31,464 nt of DNA from Phycisphaerales bacterium (GTDB lineage: Bacteria; Planctomycetota; Phycisphaerae; UBA1845): positions 1 to 31,464 of the forward strand of contig JACKHH010000034.1 of the NCBI GenBank assembly GCA_020639095.1, written 5' to 3'. Below, piece after piece: positions 15,072 to 23,595 of this stretch. The notes under the pieces are model-generated. The model did not search any database. It had not been told where the DNA came from and saw nothing but the letters and a program-made list of their open reading frames with translations. The stretch's first letter is position 1. Each line of letters opens with the position of its first letter. The position numbers and the translations under genes are program-made.

Positions 15072-15710
15072 CTATGCACCGGCAGCGCCCGCCGCGGCGT
15101 CTACCGCATCCGCGTCCTCGGCGCTGAGCACATCCGTCAAGCGCAACTGCTTGCCCGAATCGAGATCGAGCATGATGCGGCCGCTTTCGCTCAGGCTCAC
15201 ACCCGTCACGATGCCTTCCGATGTCTCAGGATTCGACGGATCAGTTGTATCCAGACCGGTAACGTACTTCCCAATCAACGCCTCAGCCGCGCGCTCGCCG
15301 TGCATCACCGAACCCACCTCGTCGAGACGCACCTCGCCACCGTCCTCCATCTCAAGGATCGCGGAGCCGTCGTTCTCGAAGCGGATCGACTGCACGATAC
15401 CGCTGACGGTATTCCCGTCCTCATTCGTGCTCGTGATGAACTGGCCGATCAAACTCGCTGCCGACGTGAAACGCTGCTGCGACGTCAGCGACTGCAGCGA
15501 CTCGCTCAGGTTCGTGGAAAGCTCAATATCGCGGATCGACGAAATCTGGTTGAGCAGTTCCTGGTTGCTCGTCGGTTCGAGCGGATCCTGGTTCACCAGC
15601 TGCGCAATGAGCAGCTTGAAGAACTCGTCGCCGCCCAACCCCTGTGTAGGGTCAGCCGCTGCGCCCGTTCCGCTCGTGCCCGTTGAGTTTCCGACGCCTT
15701 GCGTTTCCAT
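15072..15710 (-). CDS. flgD: FlgD, hook-cap scaffolding protein
   Basis: FlgD forms the transient cap under which FlgE assembles. With ATG at 15710 (GAGGGA upstream) the protein is 212 residues. The conserved export/cap segment is seen near the N-terminus: LGGDEFFKLLIAQLVNQDPLEPTSNQELLNQ, then a Q-rich helix (SLQSLTSQQ) and ASLIGQFIT. The rest holds a beta-rich domain with GTVSGIVQSIRF-like strands and an acidic, alanine-rich tail. An upstream ATG at 15749 would add 13 residues without family support. It lies between fliK and flgE, as in many fla/che operons. Confidence 0.93.
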   Translation of the reverse strand: METQGVGNSTGTSGTGAAADPTQGLGGDEFFKLLIAQLVNQDPLEPTSNQELLNQISSIRDIELSTNLSESLQSLTSQQRFTSAASLIGQFITSTNEDGNTVSGIVQSIRFENDGSAILEMEDGGEVRLDEVGSVMHGERAAEALIGKYVTGLDTTDPSNPETSEGIVTGVSLSESGRIMLDLDSGKQLRLTDVLSAEDADAVDAAAGAAGA

Positions 15711-15764
15711 GTCATATCCCTCGTATTCAAGCGTTCGCCGCGCGATCATCGCCGGCGAGATTGC

Positions 15765-17012
15765 CTATGCCCGCACATCCACGAGCGCCAGCGCGTCGAT
15801 CTCCGCCGACGTGCTCGCGACTACGCCAGTTTCATCTTCATCCACGCCCGATGCCTCTGCACCGCGCGTTGCTGGTTGCGTATTGGTTCCATTGCCCGCC
15901 GATGAATCGTGCGCATCCTGCGGTGTGTGCCCGTCGAACTGCGCCTGCGCGTTGCCCGCATCCACGCGCACCACCTCGAAGCGATCCACCTTGATGTCGT
16001 GCGTCCGCAACGCCGCCGCCAGATCGTCCGCGCGTTCGCCCAATACGCGTCGCGCATGCTCCGAACCCACCTCGACGCGCACGTGCAGTGTGTCGTCCGT
16101 CATCCGCACATCCACCTTCATCTTGCCCAGTTCCGGCGGTTCGATGCGCAATGTGGCTGTCGACGTTTTCTGCCCGCGATTGAGCCGCAGATTCTGAATC
16201 AACTTGAGAAATTCGCTACGCTGCGGCCCTTCGCTCGACTTGGTCGTTTCTGCTTGCTGCTTCGCGGACTGCTGACCCGCCGGCTTGTTCGATTTGGTCG
16301 GGGCTTGCGATCCCGTTTGATCGCGCGCTGCCGACGGTGCTGCCGCCGCCTGCACCGGACTACGCACTGATTCCGCACTGTTCGCCAGCGTGCGCCCGAT
16401 CGCCTGCGCCGCTGTCGTTGCCGTGGCTTTATCTGCTGACGCTGCCCGCGCCGCACCAGCCGTCGTCACTGCGACGACTTCCGCTTTGGGCGACGCGTCG
16501 CTCTTGGCGGGTTGCGTTTGCGGCTGCGGTCGCGGATTGTCGTTCGCGCTTGCGATGGGCTTCTCTTCGGGTTCCGCCTGCGATTTCGCGGTTTGCTCTA
16601 CCGGTTGTGCCGGCTCGGCGATCTTGGTCGCCTGCGCGCGTGGTGCAGTTTCACCGGCTGGCTTCTCTGACGTCGCACGCGCTTCCTGCGTCACCGGCTT
16701 ATCGTCCTGCGCCTGCCGCAACGCGTCCGCCCGCGACTGTTGTGAATCACTGCGCGACTGCTCCGATTCCTTCTGCCGGGCTGCTTCCGTCTCACCGTCG
16801 ATCCGCGCGCGCTGCGCATCCGGTTCCTCGCCGGCGTCCTGCACCGCAAGACCCGTCGCATCACTCACGGATACCGAATTCATCTGCACGCTCGCAGCCT
16901 GCGCCCCGACCAACAACGCGGCAAAACCATCATCGCCGCTACGTCGCTTGCGCGCCGGTTGCGTGTCTGCGGGTGTGTTGGATGTCACTTCCGTCGTCTG
17001 CATATCGCTCAC
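15765..17012 (-). CDS. fliK: FliK, hook-length control protein
   Basis: FliK is the secreted ruler that measures the hook and triggers the FlhB switch. The protein is 415 residues from GTG at 17012 (ATG at 17003 is an alternative). The long first two-thirds is low-complexity, rich in Ala, Gln, Lys, Thr and Ser, as usual for FliK. The Flg_hook domain (about residues 275-355) shows LRIEPPELGKMKVDVRMTDD, which matches the typical LxPxxLGxVxVxxxxxxG pattern, followed by DDLAAALRTHDIKVDRFEV. An acidic tail follows. It is 18 bases after the MotE-like gene. Confidence 0.9.
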   Translation of the reverse strand: MSDMQTTEVTSNTPADTQPARKRRSGDDGFAALLVGAQAASVQMNSVSVSDATGLAVQDAGEEPDAQRARIDGETEAARQKESEQSRSDSQQSRADALRQAQDDKPVTQEARATSEKPAGETAPRAQATKIAEPAQPVEQTAKSQAEPEEKPIASANDNPRPQPQTQPAKSDASPKAEVVAVTTAGAARAASADKATATTAAQAIGRTLANSAESVRSPVQAAAAPSAARDQTGSQAPTKSNKPAGQQSAKQQAETTKSSEGPQRSEFLKLIQNLRLNRGQKTSTATLRIEPPELGKMKVDVRMTDDTLHVRVEVGSEHARRVLGERADDLAAALRTHDIKVDRFEVVRVDAGNAQAQFDGHTPQDAHDSSAGNGTNTQPATRGAEASGVDEDETGVVASTSAEIDALALVDVRA

Positions 17013-17030
17013 GCGCGCCTACGGCGCCGC

Positions 17031-17693
17031 CTACCTCTGTCCGCCATCCTGCGACGCGTTCACATCAATCGCATCGCGCATCTTCTCCTGAATCTGCAGC
17101 ATCTGCGCCCACTTCCGCGGATCCTTACTCGCCGACTCGATGATCTTCTTGCTCGTGCGCGCGTCCATCGACTGCATCATGTAAGCCGCTTCATCAACGG
17201 GCCTGGCCAGCAGGTTGTCGAGCGCGACCTTCGGCTTGAGCAGGCTTACGATTTCCAGGTCCTTCTGGAAAACCTCGTCCGCGTCCATGCCCGCCTGCTC
17301 GGCACGCAGCTTCTCCGCATCCGCCTCTTGTTGTTCGAGCGCTTCGCGTTCGCGTTCAATGTCCACCATCATGCGATTCGCGTAGCGAAGTCGATCTTCC
17401 GCCGCCTGCGTCACGCGTTCGAGATTGAGACGCGCAAGTTCGCGCTGCGTCGGCGTCGGTGGTTTCGTACCGCTGCGCACCGGTTCCGCCGCGTCGTCCG
17501 CCGCGACCGCACCATCCGCCACCGCGTCCGCAGCCTCCGCCTGCGCCGGCTTGAACACCTCGATCGCAGCCTTTAGTCGGTCCAGCGTCAGCGTGCCGTT
17601 CGCGTACATCACCCCCGCCAAACCGCCGATCACCAGCACGTTCAGCAATGCGAAGCCCGCAATCAGGTTGTAGTAACGCTTCAACGTGTCCAT
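17031..17693 (-). CDS. MotE-like flagellar membrane protein (MgtE-N-like domain)
   Basis: The product is 220 residues. A single N-terminal helix at about 10-32 (LIAGFALLNVLVIGGLAGVMYA) precedes an acidic/alanine linker, a long coiled coil (about 85-135, LARLNLERVTQAAEDRLRYA ... REREALEQQEADAEKLRAEQ), and a small C-terminal helical domain (VSLLKPKVALDNLLARP ... RTSKKIIESASKDPRKWAQML) like the MgtE N-domain fold. This architecture and the place between fliJ and fliK match MotE, the periplasmic chaperone of the MotC/MotB system in rhizobia, and similar proteins in Gram-positive fla operons. The call is by plan and context, not by strong identity. It could act as a second FliJ-type export factor. 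Confidence 0.65.
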   Translation of the reverse strand: MDTLKRYYNLIAGFALLNVLVIGGLAGVMYANGTLTLDRLKAAIEVFKPAQAEAADAVADGAVAADDAAEPVRSGTKPPTPTQRELARLNLERVTQAAEDRLRYANRMMVDIEREREALEQQEADAEKLRAEQAGMDADEVFQKDLEIVSLLKPKVALDNLLARPVDEAAYMMQSMDARTSKKIIESASKDPRKWAQMLQIQEKMRDAIDVNASQDGGQR

Positions 17694-17718
17694 GTCTTCG
17701 CGACCACCGCCCTAACCG

Positions 17719-18186
17719 TTAGTCCAACACCGTCAACCGATCTTTACCCTGGCGAAACATCTGCAACGCGAGTTCTGCCTGATCGGCGGCTTCACGTCGT
17801 TCAATCGCCTGCGAATACCGCTCCGCGCGACGTTCCTTGAGTTTTTCCAGCGCCCGCACCGCAACCCGCGCGGCCACCATGTCGCTGCGCTCGTGCTCCA
17901 GCTCATGCTCGTGCGCGACGATCCGCTGAGCACACTCCGCCACGCGGCGATTGAGAAACGCGAGGTGCGCCCGGCTGCCACGCATGTCCATCATGTCAAT
18001 CCGCCCGACGCGCTGATCCCGCGCGATCGCAACCTGTTCCGCAATCTGCTCGCGCGCCGCCAGCATCAGCGTCTGCTCGCGACCGATCGCACGCAACCGC
18101 TCCGCGACGATCCGCTGATGCGACTCAAACGCACGCTGCCGCATACGCAGGACCGGCTCCAATCGAAATACGAACTTGCCCGCCAT
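17719..18186 (-). CDS. fliJ: FliJ, export ATPase stalk and chaperone-escort protein
   Basis: FliJ is a small coiled-coil protein that fits in the centre of the FliI hexamer and links the ATPase to the FlhA gate. The protein is 155 residues (the family is about 147) and almost wholly helical, with the opening FVFRLEPVLRMRQRAFE matching the FliJ pattern (F..RLxxxLxxrxxxE). Charged heptads run to residue 145. The identification relies on this pattern and on its place 3 bases after fliI. The ribosome site GAGGAAA is well placed before ATG 18186. Confidence 0.88.
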   Translation of the reverse strand: MAGKFVFRLEPVLRMRQRAFESHQRIVAERLRAIGREQTLMLAAREQIAEQVAIARDQRVGRIDMMDMRGSRAHLAFLNRRVAECAQRIVAHEHELEHERSDMVAARVAVRALEKLKERRAERYSQAIERREAADQAELALQMFRQGKDRLTVLD

Positions 18187-18189
18187 GGC

Positions 18190-19560
18190 CTATTTCCTCT
18201 TTGCCTGCGGCGCCTTGGCTGCGCAACCACCGAGTTTTGCCCGCAACCCGTCGATCCGCTGCACCAGTTCGCGCAAACGTGTCCGCGTCTCCTCCGCGGT
18301 CGACGTTTCACGCATGCCCTGCCGCAAAAACTCATCGATCCACGGTTTGCCCTGCACCGCGATGTCGTACTCGACGTTGGAACCCGCCGCATACGCCCCA
18401 ATATTCACCAGGTCCTCGATGTCTTCCCACGTCGCGAGCACGCTGCGCACCGTGCGCGCCGCAGCCATGTCTTCATCGCCCACGATGTCCGGCATCACTC
18501 GGCTGATGCTGTCAAGCGTCGCAACCGCCGGAAAATGCCCGCGATTTGCAAGCTTGCGCGACAACCAGATGTGCCCGTCGAGCGTTCCGCGAACCGCGTC
18601 CGCGACCGGCTCGTTGATGTCGTCGCCTTCGACGAGCACGGTATACAAACCCGTGATGCTGCCGGCCGCGGTGCGCCCCGCGCGTTCGAGCAACTGCGGA
18701 ATCAACGCGAACACACTCGGCGTGTAACCCTTCGTCGCAGGCGGTTCACCGGCAGCCAGTCCGATCTGCCGCTGCGCCATCGCCATGCGCGTCGTCGAGT
18801 CCATCATCAGCAGAACGTCGGCGCCCTCGTCACGGAAGTACTCCGCGATCGCCGTCGCCACGAAGCACGCACGCACGCGTTCGACCGGCGAACGGTCCGA
18901 CGTGCTCACCACCATGATCGTGCGCTTCAGACCCTCGTCACCGAGATCGCGTTTGAGGAAATCGCCAACTTCGCGACCACGTTCGCCGACCAGCGCCACC
19001 ACGTTCACATCAGCAGCCGTGTTCCGCGCGATCATGCCCATGAGCACGCTCTTGCCCACGCCCGTCCCGGCGAACACGCCAAGTCGCTGCCCTTTGCCCA
19101 ACGTGTGCATTGCGTCGATCGAACGCACGCCCGTCGCCATCGGCTCGTCGATGCTCGTTCGCGAAAGCGCTGCCGGTGCGCTCGCGATCACCGGATAGTG
19201 CGCCTCGACCGCGAACGCTCCGCGCTCATCGATCGGCCTGCCCAGTCCGTCGAGAACGCGGCCAATCATCTGCCGACCCACCGGCACGTGTTGCAACGAG
19301 GCAGAACTGCGCACGCGATCGCCCGTCGATACGCCGATCACTTCCGAAAGCGGCATCAACACGGTGCGCGAGTCTTGAAATCCCACCGCCTGCGCGGCGA
19401 TCGGCGCACCGTGTCGCGGAACGATCTCGCACATCGATCCCACCGAAACCGGCAAGTGCTCCGCCAGCACGGTCAGACCCGTAACCGCCGTCACTCGCCC
19501 GGTCACCTGCACAAGTTCCGCGCGTTCGAGCAATTCAAACTGAGGCGCGAGCAGCGTCAT
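18190..19560 (-). CDS. fliI: FliI, flagellar type III export ATPase
   Basis: FliI is the hexameric ATPase that unfolds and delivers substrates to the export gate. The protein is 456 residues, about the family length. Walker A is at 165-171 (GTGVGKS within GVFAGTGVGKSVLMG), the catalytic glutamate is in VGERGREV (Glu193), and Walker B is LLMMDSTTRMAMAQR (Asp254) followed by GEPPATKGYTPSVF, which separates type III ATPases from F1. It overlaps fliH by 4 bases (ATGA), so the inhibitor/partner FliH and FliI are translationally coupled. Confidence 0.96.
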   Translation of the reverse strand: MTLLAPQFELLERAELVQVTGRVTAVTGLTVLAEHLPVSVGSMCEIVPRHGAPIAAQAVGFQDSRTVLMPLSEVIGVSTGDRVRSSASLQHVPVGRQMIGRVLDGLGRPIDERGAFAVEAHYPVIASAPAALSRTSIDEPMATGVRSIDAMHTLGKGQRLGVFAGTGVGKSVLMGMIARNTAADVNVVALVGERGREVGDFLKRDLGDEGLKRTIMVVSTSDRSPVERVRACFVATAIAEYFRDEGADVLLMMDSTTRMAMAQRQIGLAAGEPPATKGYTPSVFALIPQLLERAGRTAAGSITGLYTVLVEGDDINEPVADAVRGTLDGHIWLSRKLANRGHFPAVATLDSISRVMPDIVGDEDMAAARTVRSVLATWEDIEDLVNIGAYAAGSNVEYDIAVQGKPWIDEFLRQGMRETSTAEETRTRLRELVQRIDGLRAKLGGCAAKAPQAKRK

Positions 19561-20270
19561 GCGTTCTCCCTCTGCGGCACCATCAACTCAACGATGCGGC
19601 CGATCTGCGTCTCCAGCGTCGCGTCAACCTCCGCGTCCTCCGTCGTCACGCGACATCCACCGCGCGCGATCGACTCGTCCGCGACGATCTCAACATGCTC
19701 CGCCGATGCGATTTGCTGATGGTACTCGGCTGCGAACCGCTCGATTGTCGCGCGATCCGCCGGGTTGATGTGTACCACCAGGTTGGTCGCTTTCCCAACC
19801 ATGTTCAATGCAGCGTCGAGATTGTCTTTCGCGGCATCGGGATGCGTCGCGCCAACCTGCCGCGTCACGCGCTCCGCCATCCGCGCGGCAAAGCGCACCA
19901 CGTCCTGCCGCGCGGCGATGAACAGATCGCGTTTGCGCTCCTCGTATGCTTCGATCGTCGCCCGCAGCGCCGCCAGCGTCTGCGATTCATCCGCAACGAA
20001 CTCAGCCTTTACCTCGTTGTACGCCTGCTCATGACCCGCCTGCTTGCCCGCGTCGTACCCGCGACGGAAGCCAGCTTCATAACCCTGCTGCGAAGCTTCC
20101 TCGTGAATCGTTTTCGCCTGATTCTTCGCCTCGCGCAGGATTTTCGTCGCTTCCGCACGCGCCGACGCCACCATCAGCTTCGCTTCGCTGAGATGGTCGG
20201 ACACACTCACCGTCTCCAGACGGCGAATCAACTGCGGGTCCTGCTCATGCGCTTTGATAATCGTAGCCAT
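19557..20270 (-). CDS. fliH: FliH, regulator and stator of the export ATPase
   Basis: FliH dimers bind FliI and tie the ATPase to the rotor. The protein is 237 residues. A long helix (about 30-110) contains the GxxxG-type repeat run expected in FliH (YEAGFRRGYDAGKQAGHEQAY), followed by a globular C-terminal domain (VRFAARMAERVTRQ ... LVVHINPAD ... GGCRVTTEDAEVDATLETQI), whose conserved GGCxVxTxxGxIDAxLxxQ pattern is visible. It starts about 50 bases after fliG across a 7-bp repeat array. Confidence 0.92.
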   Translation of the reverse strand: MATIIKAHEQDPQLIRRLETVSVSDHLSEAKLMVASARAEATKILREAKNQAKTIHEEASQQGYEAGFRRGYDAGKQAGHEQAYNEVKAEFVADESQTLAALRATIEAYEERKRDLFIAARQDVVRFAARMAERVTRQVGATHPDAAKDNLDAALNMVGKATNLVVHINPADRATIERFAAEYHQQIASAEHVEIVADESIARGGCRVTTEDAEVDATLETQIGRIVELMVPQRENA

Positions 20271-20284
20271 CAGTATCCATTCAC

Positions 20285-20318
20285 AACGAATTCGTCATTC
20301 GTCATTCATCATTCTGAA
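20285..20318. repeat. 7-bp repeat array directly after the fliG stop codon
   Basis: On the minus strand, just past the fliG TAA, the units GAATGAT, GAATGAC, GAATGAC and GAATTCG follow with a strict 7-base step. The array almost fills the 48-base fliG-fliH gap. Here there is no REP-like hairpin next to it. Confidence 0.7.
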
Positions 20319-21362
20319 TTAAACAATCATGTCCTTCTCATTGCCGCGACCGGAGATGATGATCTCACCCGCATCCTCCAGACGACGCACAATATCCACG
20401 ACCTTCTGCTGCGCGACTTCCACATCCTTAAGCCGCACGGGACCCATATACTCCATGTCCTCCTTGATGAGCGTGGCTGCACGGTCGGACATGTTGCCGA
20501 AGATCTTGTTCTTGAGTTCCTCGCTCGCCGTCTTGAGCGCCAGCGCCAGCTCGTCGTTGTCGACCTCCTTGAGCACCGCCTGGATACCCTTGTCGTTGAC
20601 CAGCAGGATATCCTCGAAGACGAACATCAGGCGGCGAATCTGTTCGACCAGATCCGGATCTTCCTGTTCGAGCGCCTCCATGATCGACTTTTCCGTCGCG
20701 CGATCCGCCAGGTTGAGCATTTCCGCGACGCTTTCGACGCCACCCACACGCATCAGCCGCTGCGACACGATACCCGCGAGGCGCGCTTCCAATCCGCGTT
20801 CGACTTCCTTGATGACCTCCGGGTTGGTCTGTTCCATGTTGGCGACGCGCGACACCACTTCGAGCTGCTTCGACGTCGAAAGACCCATGAGGATTTCCGA
20901 CGACTTGGCCGCCGGCATGTGCGCCAGCACCAGTGCGATCGTCTGCGGGTGCTCATCCTGGATAAACGTCAGCAGGTTTTCCGTTTCCGTCTTCTGCAAG
21001 AACGCGAACGGCTGCTGGAAGACTTGGTGCTCGATGATGCTGAGGATGCGCTTGGCCTCATCCGGGTTGAGCGCCTTGCTGAGCAGCTGCTTGGCATAAC
21101 CCAAACCACCGACCTCAAGATACTGCCGGGCCATCGCGAGGTTGTAGAACTCGTCGATGACGCGCCCGCGCGTGTCACGGTCGACGACGTCAAGCTGCGC
21201 GATCTCGCGCGTCAGATCCTCGATCAAATCGGGATCGAGCTGCTTGAGCACCTTTGATGCCGCGTCGGCTTTCAGCGCCATCAGCAGGATCGCGGATTTG
21301 GTCATTCCCCGAAGCTGCTTCTCTTCGGCGCCCTTGGGCTTTTCTACTGTTTCTGTTGCCAT
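20319..21362 (-). CDS. fliG: FliG, rotor torque protein
   Basis: FliG links the MS ring to the C ring and meets the stator. The protein is 347 residues, close to the usual 330-345. It has the N-terminal FliF-binding domain (KSAILLMALKADAASKVLKQLD), the conserved EHPQTIALVLAHM motif near residue 140 at the start of the middle domain, and the C-terminal torque domain with the charged helix EELKNKIFGNMSDRAATLIKEDMEYMGPVRLKDVE, whose Lys/Asp/Arg positions face MotA. It follows fliF by 12 bases. Confidence 0.97.
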   Translation of the reverse strand: MATETVEKPKGAEEKQLRGMTKSAILLMALKADAASKVLKQLDPDLIEDLTREIAQLDVVDRDTRGRVIDEFYNLAMARQYLEVGGLGYAKQLLSKALNPDEAKRILSIIEHQVFQQPFAFLQKTETENLLTFIQDEHPQTIALVLAHMPAAKSSEILMGLSTSKQLEVVSRVANMEQTNPEVIKEVERGLEARLAGIVSQRLMRVGGVESVAEMLNLADRATEKSIMEALEQEDPDLVEQIRRLMFVFEDILLVNDKGIQAVLKEVDNDELALALKTASEELKNKIFGNMSDRAATLIKEDMEYMGPVRLKDVEVAQQKVVDIVRRLEDAGEIIISGRGNEKDMIV

Positions 21363-21374
21363 GTCGCGCCGTTC

Positions 21375-23057
21375 CTAGTCGTCCGCCTCGACCCAGCGAC
21401 GAATCAACTCCGCCGCGGTCTCCGGATCGGTTGTCACCATGTTCGAAATCTGATCGCCAAGCTGCGTGAAGCGCAGCGTCTCTTCGTCAACTTCCTGGCC
21501 AATCAGCAAACCATCAGATGCCGCAGCCTTACCCACTGGACCCGTCGAAACGTCGAGCACCTCTTCCGATCCCTCGTCCCGCTTGGCTTTCTTCTCGGGC
21601 GGCATGATCGCAGCCACCACGTCCGAACTCTTCCGCACCAGGCGAGCCATCATCAGAAAACTGATCAGCGCCAGCGCGACGACACCGCCCTGCATGCCAT
21701 AGCGCCGTAGGTAACCACCCGCTCCGCCGTCGCTCGCCGCCATCACCATCTCACCGCCGCCCGGGAACGTGTTCAGCTCGTGACTCTCCGGCGAGAAGTC
21801 GTAGAACACGGTCACGTCCACGTCGGCAGGGTCCTTCGACATCAGAATGTTCATCGCGGTGCTGCGTACCCGTGCCACTTCCGCGTCGCGAATCGACGCG
21901 AAGTCGGGGTCTTCGTCGAGCTTCGCGGCATCCGCCGGCTCGCCGTAACGCGCCCGGTGGATACCGACGAGGAAACTGCGCGGAATCGCAATCGAAGCCG
22001 TCGCACGTTCCAGCGTGAACGGCGCGTGCTCGATGTTCTCCACCTTGGTCAGTTGGCCTTCGTAGTATTCCGCGTGCGATTCTTCCGAACGCGTCGTCGT
22101 CTTCGTCTGACCGCCGCCCAAAGCGACGCCGACGTTCGCATTCACCCCGGCTTCTGCCGGTCCGTTTCCGGAATCTGAACTTGTCTCTGTGGAATCTTCC
22201 GACTTGATGCCCGGCTTGCCGAAGTCCTGCGTCTGCGTCTTGCGACGACTCGCGTCGAGTTGCACCGACACGCTCACCAGCACACCGGGCACCGACTGCA
22301 ACGCAGCCATCAGCTTTTCCGTGATGTGGTGCTCATTCTGCTTGCGCTGATCGAGCAGCTCTTCACCCAGCGCCTCCTCGGGACTGCTCAGCGAAAAGGG
22401 CCGCATCGTCGCGGCATCAACCACCGTCACGTTGTGCGGTTCCAGTCCCGGCACCGCGCCGCTGATAAACCGGCAAACGCCCGCGACCAACTGCCGATCG
22501 AACGCCCTGCCCGGTTTCAACTTGAGCTGCACGGAGGCCGACGGGCTGATGCTCGCCGCCGCACCGATCCGCCGCTTGGATTTGTCCTGGAAGAGCACGC
22601 GCGCCGAAAGCACGTCGTCGCCCGATTCGAGCACGCGACCCAGTTCCGTCGCCAGCGCCACCTGCCTGCGCCACTTGTTCTCATCCGCAGGCCGGAACGG
22701 ATCATCGTCCGCCATGTACTCGGCAAACCCGATGCTCGTGTCCTTCGGCAATGCGTCCGCACTGTTCAGCGCGAGCAGCGCCTTGTCGCGATCCTCAGGA
22801 TTCACGTACACCCGGCTGCCGATCTTCTCGGCGTCGATCTTCTGGTTACGAAGCTCGGTGAGAGCCGCGTCGATCTGATCCAGTGACATGCTCTGATCGA
22901 GAACGGGCACGCGCACCGGTGCAGTTGAGTAGTTCACCAGCCAGATCAGCGACCCCGCCACGATCACCGCCGACAACGCTATCGCAATCTTCTGCGAGCG
23001 TCCGAGAACGTCGAGCTGCCGAGCAATCTGATCGACGGTGCGCTTGAGATAATCCAT
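21375..23057 (-). CDS. fliF: FliF, MS-ring protein
   Basis: FliF builds the membrane ring that is the base of the flagellum. The protein is 560 residues (the family is about 520-580). Helix 1 is at about 24-42 and helix 2 at about 457-473 (GVVALALISFLMMARLV). Between them are the ring-building YscJ/FliF region (RVYVNPEDRDKALLALN, and KWRRQVALATELGRVLES with FQDKSKRRIGAAASISP) and a poorly conserved loop rich in Gly/Ser/Thr. The C-terminal tail (residues 520-560, FTQLGDQISNMVTTDPETAAELIRRWV) is the FliG-binding helix pair. It is separated from fliE by a repeat-bearing gap. Confidence 0.96.
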   Translation of the reverse strand: MDYLKRTVDQIARQLDVLGRSQKIAIALSAVIVAGSLIWLVNYSTAPVRVPVLDQSMSLDQIDAALTELRNQKIDAEKIGSRVYVNPEDRDKALLALNSADALPKDTSIGFAEYMADDDPFRPADENKWRRQVALATELGRVLESGDDVLSARVLFQDKSKRRIGAAASISPSASVQLKLKPGRAFDRQLVAGVCRFISGAVPGLEPHNVTVVDAATMRPFSLSSPEEALGEELLDQRKQNEHHITEKLMAALQSVPGVLVSVSVQLDASRRKTQTQDFGKPGIKSEDSTETSSDSGNGPAEAGVNANVGVALGGGQTKTTTRSEESHAEYYEGQLTKVENIEHAPFTLERATASIAIPRSFLVGIHRARYGEPADAAKLDEDPDFASIRDAEVARVRSTAMNILMSKDPADVDVTVFYDFSPESHELNTFPGGGEMVMAASDGGAGGYLRRYGMQGGVVALALISFLMMARLVRKSSDVVAAIMPPEKKAKRDEGSEEVLDVSTGPVGKAAASDGLLIGQEVDEETLRFTQLGDQISNMVTTDPETAAELIRRWVEADD

Positions 23058-23130
23058 GAGCTCTCATCCTGATGTTCACGCGCCGCACTCCGTGCAACGC
23101 CCTCCCTGGTCATCCAGACGTCCAGTCCAT

Positions 23131-23205
23131 TGTGGTGCGGGCTTCCAGCCTGCATCTGTGGTGCGGGCATCCTGCCTGCATTGTGGTGCGGGCATCCTGC
23201 CTGCA
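23131..23205. repeat. Three 24-bp tandem repeats in the fliE-fliF gap
   Basis: Three copies of a 24-base unit starting TGTGGTGCGGGC and ending GCCTGCA lie at 23131-23154, 23157-23180 and 23182-23205. Copies 2 and 3 are identical; copy 1 differs by TTCCA for ATCCT in the middle. Each unit carries a short internal inverted repeat (GCGGGC/GCCTGC). The array fills half of the 157-base gap. It looks like an expanded dispersed intergenic repeat. Confidence 0.85.
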
Positions 23206-23214
23206 CCGCAAAGC

Positions 23215-23517
23215 CTACACACGAATCTGCTGAATCTCGTGGTACGCTTCCACCAGTTTGTTGCGAATCTCCATCAGCAAATCGAACGCGACACCGGCCT
23301 TGTTGACCGCGGTGAAAACGCCCGCGACATCATCCGTCTCGCCGGTGTAAAGCGCCTGCACGCTCTTGTCCGCGTCGTTCTGCAAACGGTTGACCTCATC
23401 GAGGCTGTTCATCAGCACTTCCATGAAGTCCTTGCCGCCCGACTTCGCCGACTGTGCACCACCGACCGCGTTTGTCGTGATCGGGCTGACGGCGTTTGCT
23501 TGAATCGGATCAACCAT
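23215..23517 (-). CDS. fliE: FliE, MS-ring/rod junction protein
   Basis: FliE joins the MS ring to the rod and is among the first exported proteins. The protein is 100 residues (the family is about 100). The conserved C-terminal half is evident: DDVAGVFTAVNKAGVAFDLLMEIRNKLVEAYHEI, matching the typical D...(V/A)x.A..aF.L...VRNKxxxAYxEIM pattern, though here it ends IQQIRV. It has no membrane segment. It follows flgC and precedes fliF in the standard flgB-flgC-fliE-fliF order. Confidence 0.95.
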   Translation of the reverse strand: MVDPIQANAVSPITTNAVGGAQSAKSGGKDFMEVLMNSLDEVNRLQNDADKSVQALYTGETDDVAGVFTAVNKAGVAFDLLMEIRNKLVEAYHEIQQIRV

Positions 23518-23595
23518 GTCTCTTCTCGCTGTGGGTCTTTGCTATCTTGCGTCCCGAAGCCTGCGCTCCGGTAAGTTTCGTTTTCTCAATTCCGG

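Noticed and set aside
17893..19719. Long plus-strand open frame (608 codons) opposite fliJ/fliI
   Set aside because: Its Arg/His-rich composition and exact overlap with confidently identified genes mark it as an antisense shadow. The same holds for 19695-21257 and 24432-26144.
23131..23205. CRISPR-like array
   Set aside because: The repeats are nearly back to back with 1-2 base spacers, so no spacer sequences exist. It is a simple tandem repeat.
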